DNA of 64,000 bases from Salminus brasiliensis (taxonomy: Eukaryota; Chordata; Actinopteri; Characiformes; Bryconidae). Below the pieces are notes generated by a model, which saw nothing but the letters and a program-made list of their open reading frames with translations, made no database searches and had not been told where the DNA came from. Where the stretch lies: positions 24,731,456-24,795,455 of the forward strand of contig NC_132900.1 of assembly GCF_030463535.1 (NCBI RefSeq), written 5' to 3'. Within the stretch, counting starts at the first letter, position 1. Every line of letters begins with the position of its first letter. Position numbers and translations under genes: made by a program. Shown here piece after piece: positions 23,100 through 33,800 of this stretch.

Positions 23100-23420
23100 T
23101 TTGTAGAGGTTGGGGACAGAGGCAGACATACACGCAGGATCTCTTAATAAAGGAAAATAAAACAAAGCAAACAGAAACCAAACTAGCACTCACCTTACCA
23201 AATAAACAATACCAGACAATCAGATAAACAGGCTGAGTCAACAAATCAACACAGACACACAGACATGCACAAGACCAAACTAGGGGTTACTTATACAGAG
23301 GATAATAAGGAACATCTGGGAGTAACAAGGGGGCGTGGTTACAAAGGCTAGGCCAGACAAGACACAAACAGAGCCATATGCTTGGGAGCACATCCAACAC
23401 AAAACAGGTATGACAGATAA
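23100..23420. mobile_element. Unclassified interspersed repeat
   Basis: aacatctgggagtaacaagg then gggcgtggttacaaaggcta and agagccatatgcttgggagc closely match 40,160-40,275. Same family as 39,180-40,330. Confidence 0.6.
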
Positions 23421-23429
23421 ACAAATCTT

Positions 23430-24515
23430 GGTAATGATTTAGCACAGTCATGGACAATATTTTCCAGGCCAGGTAGTCCTGGACTATTTTTTTTCTCATG
23501 GAAATTTATTCTGACAGAACATAGATGTGGTTTAAATTTTATGTAAATAATTTTAATCTATTTAAATAATGTTTGAACAGAAACTAAAAACAAAAACTAC
23601 AAGAAATTTAGTTATTTTATTAGAATGGAAATATGAGATCTAGTTAAGATATTATTACATTACAAGTTCTTTCATTCAGTTATTGATTCTTATCTTATTA
23701 AGACCGGGTTATTTGGAAATAATCTGTCTAGATTAACAAAGCATTGAAAAAGAGAGTCCTTAAGAGGGAAAAATCATATTGAACAAATAAAAGTTTAATT
23801 TAAATAATATATTACATTCCACTCATATGATCACAAACCTAATAAGAACATTTCCATTCATTAGGGCTGTGTTTCTGCTGCAGTAATCACTGTTTGTGCT
23901 GGTACTATTTTAGGGAAATTAAACATTATATTTTCTTATCTGTTATGTAACACAGCCTCTCATCAGCGGTTACATTGCACTAAAATGGTCTCTTTGTTAT
24001 GCTGTGTTTGTGATAGTTTTAATAATCAAATATTAAACAATACTTAAAAATAAAATTAAATGAAATTACACACAACAAGCAAACAAAACTCATATATTTC
24101 CTAAAACATCTTGTTATTTAGAGAAACATAAGTAGCCTGTACACAGCAATTGGTTTCTTAAATTTTTTGTTACTTGTGTGGGAAATTAGTTACTTAATTA
24201 ATGTGGATTGTTATTCTTAGTCTCCAATTAGGAATAAGTTTTATGTAGTTCATTGTTGGGCTGGAAAGGCACTCAGTCGAAAACTGAGCCCCTGATTTAC
24301 ATAGATTTTCTCAATATTATCCCGCAAATAATCATTATAAAAAAACAGTAAGTCAAAATGTTATTACTCAGGTTCTGATTATAAGGTGGGCCAGCCTCAC
24401 AGAGGTCAGATTCAGTCACAGATGAGAATTTAAAATATAGGTAAAGTTAAATTCAGAAACATACATTTCCTGAATTCAGGTGTGTGTGTCTAACACACTG
24501 GGTATTTGAAGAGGA
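23430..24515. other. Gene C 3' flank, no gene seen
   Basis: AT-rich sequence. I could not pick a single poly(A) signal for gene C with confidence, and no frame resembles a known domain. Confidence 0.5.
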
Positions 24516-24886
24516 TCAGTTAGACAGATTCACTTTACATAAAGCTCTAAATTTAGACCAACAGTTTTTATTGAGCCATTTGAAGTCTTGCTTTGTGTCA
24601 ATGCCACCGCAGTGGTGGGACAGTTGAGGTTCTGGTGGTCCCCCTCCCACCCAGTTGGTCCAGGATCCCAAACCACTCCCATCGGACCAAAACCAGAAGC
24701 CAAACAGTCGACTCTGTCCAAGCCCCATCCACAAAGTCCCAGAGACACCCCTCTTATTGAGCTCATTCGTCATGATAATCTGGTCACACTCACTCCGAAT
24801 GTGTAGAAGACCAGCCCTGTTACCTTCCTGACAGTAGTCCAGAGCGCTTTCCCAGTTCATATGTTCATCACTGACATGAATGGAAG
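24516..24886 (-). CDS. Gene C terminal exon: CTLD3
   Basis: The acceptor is ctccatcag; it ends in a stop at 24,516. It encodes SIHVSDEHMNWESALDYCQE, GLLHIRSE, LWMGLGQSR, FWSDGSGLGSWTNWVGGGPP, HHCGG, LNKNC and LCKVNLSN. It keeps the W-C core of the fold better than gene B's version. Confidence 0.9.
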
Positions 24887-27800
24887 CTGATGGAGACAGA
24901 AAAGACCATGTTTGGAGTGAGGTCAGAGACATTGAGGCCCTGTTTACACTTGGCGTTAACATGTGTTCTGGGTGATCAAATCACTGCCTGAATAAAACAC
25001 ATCCCTGACCTACTAAAAAAAGACTTAATAATCGTCCTCATTGTCCATTGTACAAGCAATTTAGTTGCTCAACCTAAAATAACAAATTAAATAATGGATA
25101 AAGGCGATACTCATGGCTTAAATAATAATTATTATTCTAATACTTGTATTTTAATATGGGCTATGCCCCTCCTCCAGTGAAAATTATGTGCCAAATTGAA
25201 TCACAAGCAGTCATTTAACCATTTAAAATCAGTTTTGTCAGCTGTGAATGGCTATGTGTGTTGGCAATTATTTGTGTTTGGATCACCCAGGATGCATGTA
25301 AATGCTAAGTGTAAACAGGGCCTAAGAGTTAGAGTGTCTGTGAATTCAGTACTTACTGCTGTAGCACAGAGCAGATCCAGTATTACTGCACGGCAATGAA
25401 TACAACTTTCCTGATACTAGTTTTACACAGTCTGATGGGAATAGCCCAGGCTGACCATCCCACCAGTTTCTACAAGCAGAGCGTCCTCCATCGGTCCAAT
25501 CCCAGTCATCACGCAGCAGGCCGATCCAGAAGGGCGTGCTGCTGGTCATCCCTTTTATCTTCACTGCTTTATTCTGTTCCTGATCTCTGATGCTGACCAG
25601 ATCAGTGTAGTTCTTCCTGCAGCAAGTCTGAGCTTCATACCAGGTCAGAGACTGAGTGATCAGATGATAGCTGAAGGTGAGATCAGTCTCATCTGTGGAG
25701 GAATGTAAAGTTGTTCTTATTGTTAAACTTTGCATTTAGTGTTGGATCTGAAAGGACGAGAAATTCAGAGTTCATACAGTTTAAATCTCTATAGTTAATA
25801 GTCAGAATTTACCTTGTTTATAACACATGAAATTCCTTTTCTCTGAGCACCGAAGACTTTCCCAAAAGCCATCAGCCTTCATAGCAGCACAGCACGGCCC
25901 TGACCCACAGTCTCCTGACAGAGCACTGAAGGTAACTTCATCACCATTAGACCATTTAGTACTGGACTGATTCCGGTACAGACCAGTCCAGGCAGAACTG
26001 ATACCAGTCAGATTAATCAGTGCAGTGATGTCTTCCACATCGTACACAGTGACCAGGTCAGTGTAGTTGGCTCTGCAAGCTGCTCGAGCTTCAGTCTGAG
26101 TCATGTTCGTACCAAAGAGATGGAAAGTTCTGAGACGACTTTGTTGTGCAGGAGAAAAGACTAAAGAAATGTTCTCTAGTTAATGGAGCAGAACAGAAAT
26201 GACAGGTGTAGGTGTGATGTGTGTGATTCTATTTGAAACTTTACTCTTGTTTTACACTACACTTTATAATTAGTCATGTAGATTTCCATGCATATGTTCA
26301 ACTTTGTTTTGCTAAATTATATTTAAAGGTGGTTCCACAAGGAAGCAATTTAACTTACTTGTACCTTTGTCTTAAATGCAGTCGATCAGCTAAGGCAAAT
26401 ATTCAGTTTCTAAAATACATTTTTATCTTTAGCTTTGGAGATAGAATGTAACTAATGAAACTAATCTAACTAGTAATAGAAGTTTATACCCCACCATTTT
26501 TGATTCTAAGTCTATGCTAAAATCATCATCAACTCTCTTCAAACCACGTGGGGTTGTTCAGTAATCGCTAATAGACTGATGTGCTTTCTGACAATGTATG
26601 ACTTAGTGTTATCTATAAACATGGACTGAAGTACAGATAAAATATACTCTTAGCTGTGCAGCTTTAGCCCATGCTTATTATTACAGTGAATTATACAGAG
26701 TCAGAGAATTTGAACAGTAAACAGTTTCCTAACTAGGTCATAACTATATGACCAACATGAGCCATATCTTTGACCAACAAAGCCACACCTTTCAAATATA
26801 CTCACTTTACAGTGTGTGGCCCAGATCTGGACTGTAGCTGTTATTTCACCATTTAGCATGATGCTAATTGCATGCCAAGATCATCATATACTCTCCCCAA
26901 ACTGTGAGGGGATGGTCAGTAATCTCTAACAGACTTGGTTTCATAAATAAGAGACACAGTCTGAAATAATGTCATTTAAAGCCTTGCCATGTGTCTCTTA
27001 ACACAACACTGGTGGGACATTCCGCCCCAACACACCCAGCTGAGACCCACACCAACAATATATGACCAAAATCAGAAGCATAACAGTAAAAGTAAGAAGA
27101 CCAGTCCTGTTACCTTTCTTTCTGCAGCCCAGAGGGCCCTGCCCGTTTCTATAGTCAATGCTGGAATTAATGGGTTCTGATAGAGACAAAAAATACAAAA
27201 GAGTGATATCAGGAAGAGTAATAAACTGTGATTTATTGATGATACTGAACACTGCTTAGAGAGTGAGAGTGTGTGTGTGAGGTCATGACTTACTGCTGTA
27301 GCACAGAGCAGGTCCAGTATTACTGCACAGCACTGAATACAACTTTCCTGATACTAGTTTTACACAGTCGGATGGGAATGGCCCAGGCTGACCATCCCAC
27401 CAGTTTCTGTAAGCAGAGCGTCCTCCATCAGCCCACTCCCAGTCATCACGCAGCAGGCCGATCCAGAAGGACATGCTGATGTTCACTCCTTTTATCTTCA
27501 CTGCTTCATTCTGGTCTGGATCTCTGATGCTGACCAGATCAGTGTAGTTCTTCCTGCAGTAAGTCCGAGCTTCATACCAGGTCAGAGACTGAGGGATCAG
27601 ATGATAGCTGAAGGTGAGATCAGTCTGATCTGTGGAGGAAAAAGAATGTAAAGTTGTTCTTAATGTTGAACTTTGCATTTAGAGTTGGATCTGAAAAAAT
27701 GAGAAGTTCAGAATTCATACAGTTTAAATGTCTATAGTTAAAAGTCAGAATTTACCTTGTTTATAACACCTGAAATTCCTTTTCTCTGAGCACTGAAGAT

Positions 27801-30800
27801 TTTCCCATGAACCATTAGCCTTCATAGCAGCACAGCACGGCCCTGACCCACATTCTCCTGACAGAGCACTGAAGGTAACTTCATCACCATTTGACCATTT
27901 AGTACTGGACTGATTCCGGTACAGACCAGTCCAGGCAGAACCGATACCAGTCAGATTAATCAGTGCAGTGATGTCTTCCACATCGTACACAGTGACCAGG
28001 TCAGTGTAGTTGGCTCTGCAAGCTGCTCGAGCTTCAGTCTGAGTCATGTTCTTCTCAATGAGATGGAAAGTTCTGAGACAACTTTGTTGTGCAGGAGAAA
28101 AGACTGGAGAAATGTTCTCTAGTTAATGGAGCAGAACAGAAATGACAGGTGTAGGTGTGATGTGTGTGATTCTATTTGAAACTTTACTCTTGTTTTACAC
28201 TACACTTTATAATTAGTCATGTAGATTTCCATGCATATGTTCAACTTTGTTTTGTAAAATTATATTTAAAGGTGGTTCCACAAGGAAGCAATTTAACTTA
28301 CTTTTACCTTTATCTTAAATGCAGTCGATCAGCTAAGGCAAATATTCAGTGTGTAAAATACTTTTTTATCTTTAGCTTTGGAGATAGAATGTAACTAATG
28401 AAACTAATCTAACTAGTAATAGAAGTTTATACCCCACCATTTATGATTCTAAGTCTATGCCAAAATCATCAGCAGCTCTCTTCAAACCATGTGGGGTTGT
28501 TCAGCAATCGCTAATAGACTGATGTGCTTTCTGATAATGTATGACTTAGTGTTATCTATAAACATGGACTGAAGTTCAGATAAAATATACTCTTAGCTGT
28601 GCAGCTTTAGCCCATGCTTATTATTACAGTGAATTATACAGAGTCAGAGAATTTGAACAGTTAACTGTTTTCTAACTAGGCCATAACTATGTGACCAACA
28701 TAAGCCATATCTTTCACCAACATAGCCATACCTTTCAAATATACTCACTTTACAGTGTGTGGCCCAGATCTGGACTGTAGCTTTTATCTCACCATTTATC
28801 ATGATGCTAACTGCATGCCAAAATCATCATACACTCTCCCCAAACTGTGAGGGGATGGTCAGTAATCTCTAACAGACTTGGTTTCATAAATAAGAGACAC
28901 AGTATGACTTACTGTTTTCTCTGAACGTGGACTGAAGTACACATAAAATTAAGTTCTTAGCTCTGCAGCTTTAGTCCATGTAACAGTGAGTTATACAGAG
29001 TTAGAAACCAAAGTCAAATCAGCATTTGATTCGTGGCTGAACTCTGACTTCAGGGTTTAAGATTTAATAGGGATGAGAAGGATTTAATGAGAGCTGGTAT
29101 GACTTACAACAGCAAGTTTGATTTGCTCTGGTCAGCTACTCCTGTGCACTGCCAGAATGAGACTGAAATCTATTATCTCACCACAAGAAGGCCTCAGTTT
29201 AATGTGTAAAGCTATTCTTAAGTAGGCAGGATTTGAGGAAGACAAACAGATTCTGGGCTCAAGTCTTACTGGTCCAAACAATCTCTTAATTATATTATTA
29301 TTTTTAGAATAATTCTACATGTCGTAACAATCTTCAGCCCTTATAATGTCATTTAAAGCCTTGTCATGTGTCTCTCACACAACACTGGTGGTAAAACCCC
29401 CCCAGACACCCAGCTGAGACCCACACCAGCAATATATGACCAAAGCCAGAAGCAGAACAGTAAAAGAAAGAAGACCAGTCCTGTTACCTTTCTTTCTGCA
29501 GCGCAGAGGGTCCTGCCCGTTTCTATACGCAATGCTGGCATTAATGGGTTCTGAAAGAGAAAAAAATGCAAAAGAGTGATATCAGGAAGAGTAATAAACT
29601 GTGATTTATTGATGATACTGAACACTGCTCAGAGAGTTAGAGTGTGTGTGTGAGGTCATGACTTACTGCTGTAGCACAGAGCAGGTCCAGTATTACTGCA
29701 CGGCACTGAATACAACTTTCCTGATACTAGTTTTACACAGTCTGATGGGAACGGCCCAGGCTGACCATCCCACCAATTTCTGTAAGCAGAGCGTTCTCCA
29801 TCAGTCCACTCCCAGTCATCACGCAGCAGGCCGATCCAGAAGGCCGTGCTGCTGGTCATCCCTTTTATCTTCACTGCTTCATTCTGGCCCTGATCTCTGA
29901 TGCTGACCAGATCAGTGTAGTTCTTCCTGCAGTAAGTCCGAGCTTCATACCAGGTCAGAGACTGAGGGATCAGATGATAGCTGAAGGTGAGATCAGCCTC
30001 ATCTGTGGAAGAAAAAGAATGTAAAGTTGTTCTTATTGTTAAACTTTGGATTTAGAGTTGGATCTGAAAGAACGAGAAGTTCAGAATTCATACAGTTTAA
30101 ATATCTATAGTTAATAGTTAGTATTTACCTTGTTTATAACACATGAAATTCCTTTCAGCTGAGCACAGAAGACTTTCCCATGAACCATCAGCCTTCATAG
30201 CAGCACAGCACGGCCCTGACCCACAGTCTCCTGACAGAGCACTGAAGGTAACTTCATCACCATTAGACCATTTAGTACTGGACTGATTCTGGTACAGACC
30301 AGTCCAGGCAGAACCGATACCAGTCAGATTAATCAGTGCAGTGATGTCTTCCACATCGTACACAGTGACCAGGTCAGTGTAGTTGGCTCTGCAAGCTGCT
30401 CGAGCTTCAGTCTGAGTCATGTTCGTCCCAATGAGATGAAAAGTTCTGAGCCAGCCTTGTTGTGCAGGAGAAAAGACTGGAGAAATGTTCTCTAGTTAAT
30501 GGAGCAGAACAGAAATGACAGGTGTAGGTGTGATGTGTGTGATTCTATTTGAAACTTTACTCTTGTTTTACACTACACTTTATAATTAGTCATGTAGATT
30601 TCCATGCATATGTTCAACTTTGTTTTGTAAAATTATATTTAAAGGTGGTTCCACAAGGAAGGAATTTAACTTACTTTTACCTTTATCTTAAATGCAGTCG
30701 ATCAGCTAAGGCAAATATTCAGTGTGTAAAATACTTTTTTATCTTTAGCTTTGGAGATAGAATGTAACTAATAAAACTAATCTAACTAGTAATAGAAGTT

Positions 30801-33800
30801 TATACCCCACCATTTATGATTCTAAGTCTATGCTAAAATCATCAGCAGCTCTCTTCAAACCACGTGGGGTTGTTTAGCAATCGCTAATAGACTGATGTGC
30901 TTTCTGATAATGTATGACTTAGTGTTATCTATAAACATGGACTGAAGTACAGATAAAATATACTCTTAGCTGTGCAGCTTTAGCCCATGCTTATTATTAC
31001 AGTGAATTATACAGAGTCAGAGAATTTGAACAGTAAACAGTTTTCTAACTAGGCCATAACTATGTGACCAACATGAGCCATATCTTTCACCAACATAGCC
31101 ATACCTTTTAAATATACTCACTTTACAGTGTGGCCCAAATCTGGACTGTAGCTGTTATCTCACCATTTATCATGATGCTAATTGCATGCCAAAATCATCA
31201 TACACTCTCCCCAAGACATGAGGGGATGGTCAGTAATCTCTAACAGACTTGGTTTCATAAATAAGAGACACAGTATGACTTACTGTTTTCTCTGAACGTG
31301 GACTGAAGTACACATAAAATTCAGTTCTTAGCTCTGCAGCTTTAGTCCATGTAACAGTGAGTTACACAGAGTTAGAAACCAAAGTCAAATCAGCATTTGA
31401 TTTGTGGCTGAACTCTGACTTCTGGGTTTAAGATTTTATAGAGATGAGATGGATTTAATGAGAGCTTTACTTTTCTTCAATCAGCTTAATCAGTGCAGTA
31501 AAAAATATAGTACTGAGTTGAGCCAGTTTTATGTCTGTTTTCACCACCAGAGGGCCACAGTTTAATAGGCTCTTGTGGTCTCCCTCCTTCACAGTTGGTC
31601 AAAGGACTCACACAAGTCTTTTAGACCAAACGCAGAAGTTAGAGAGTCAAGGTCAGACTTAATGTGTAGAAGATTAGTCCTGTTACCTTTCTTACAGTAG
31701 TCTAGAATGCACTCCAAGCTGACATTTACAGACACTGATAGAGACAGAAAAGACAATGTTTTACAGTGAGATCAGAGACACTGACTGATGTGAGGTGTTT
31801 TATATTGATGGTACTGGACATTGCTGAGAGAGGTAGAGTGTGTGTGAAGTCAGGACTTACTATTGTAGCACAGAGCAGCAGACACATTATTACTGCATGG
31901 CACTGTTTCCCATTTCCCATTTCTCAGCTGTGTACAGTTTGATGGTGATCGAGGTTGACCAGCCCCCCAGTTTCTGTAAGCAGAGCGTCCTCCATCAGCC
32001 CACTCCCAGTCATCACGCAGCAGGCCGATCCAGAAGGACATGCTGATGTTCCCTCCTTTTATCTTCACTGCTTCATTCTGGTCCTGATCTTTGATGCTGA
32101 CCAGATCAGTGTAGTTCTTCCTGCAGTAAGTCTGAGCTTCATACCAGGTCAGAGACTGAGTGATTAGATGAGAGCTAAAGGTGAGGTCACTCACATCTGT
32201 GGAGGGGAAAGAGTGGACACAATAACACTGAATTTTGATGCAAACAGAGAAAAGACATACAGAATTCATACAGTTTAAATCTCTATAGTTAATAGTTAGT
32301 TTTTACCTTGTTTATAACACATGAAATTCCTTTTCTCTGAGCACAGAAGACTTTCCCATGAACCATCAGCCTTCATAGCAGCACAGCAGGGCTTTAACCC
32401 ACAGCTCCCAGTCAGATTACTGAATGTAACTTCATCACCATTAGACCATTTAGTACTGTTCTGACCGCGCTGCAGACCAGTCCAGACTCCACTGTTAGTT
32501 TTAGTCAGATTAATCAGTGCAGTGATGTCTTCTTCACTGCACACAGTGACCAGGTCAGTGTAGTTGGCTCTGCAAGCTGCTCGAGCTTCAGTCTGATTCA
32601 TGTTCTTCTCAATGAGATGGAAAGTTCTGAGACAGCTTTGTCCTGCAGGAGAAAAGACTGGAGAAATGTTCTCTAGTTAATGGAGTAGAACAGAAATGAC
32701 AGGTGATTTTAAATAATTTCTCTCCCTATTTATATTTTATTGATTATTAATGTGGGGATTTGGGTGGAGACATTCAGGTTTGATTAGTTAAATAAGCAGA
32801 TTTAGGGGTTACACTGTTTAAAGAAATAAATAATTTATTTAATTTGTATTTTTTAAATATGTAATGAACAATTTCTAACACACTGCTAATGTAAAACATT
32901 TAAAAGACATGAATAAAGTCCAAGTTCAAAATAGCAGTAAATGACCAGACAAACATTCTAGCTTGTTGATTTCAGCTCTACAACTCCAGAGTGAGCAATG
33001 ATGATTACATTTCTCTTAAAAACAAATGTGTGACTATATTTGAATGCAGGTGCATTCTCCTTTCTCATCCACCAAGAGACGCTATTGTACTTTCATAAGG
33101 CCAGTGGTGGATACTGACCACTCAGGTCAGTTAATAAGCTCAGTTAATAAACTCAGGTAATTAATAAACTTAATAAACACAACTACAGAATGCATTATTC
33201 AATTTGTGCACATTTCTAGTACTACCTTTATTGTATGGCATATTTATAAGCATAAATTAGTGTCAACCTTAGTGTCAATCATACTTTAATTAATAACAGT
33301 CGTTCATGTAAATATTACAGTAGGTGTCAAAAGTATTCACATTAATCACGCTAAGTATAGACACTAGGGTTTAAAAAGACATAAATTGAATTATTAACTT
33401 AATTAATATAAGAAAAACAAAGGCCAAAAGGTTGCAACAGGGGTATATAGTGCACTACCCCACCTCCCCATAAAACATTTTTCTAAAAGCCATAATGACT
33501 ATAATAAAAATGTTAATGCTGAAAAATGTTGGGCTGCACTAGGCTGCCTATTTCAGCTACATACATGCCCATTGAAAATGATGCATGTTAGTAATATCAA
33601 ATATATTAAAGGAGCATCTATTTTCATTAACATGTGTTTCATGGAGCGGAAAATATGATGAGTAGTTGCCTCATATGTCTTATATACAATAACCTTTATT
33701 GGAATGTAAATGTGGGGCTTAGTTGGGACATGTCACTCAAGTTCTCTTGAGTCTCTGCCACGGTCATCTTCATACTAGGCTACATACGTCTGCTATGTCA

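Noticed and set aside
24516-32642. Reading gene C as four separate two- or three-domain genes
   Set aside because: Modules 2-4 have no leader exon, promoter-like block or terminal exon of their own; linkers join them in frame. RNA evidence would be needed to reverse this.
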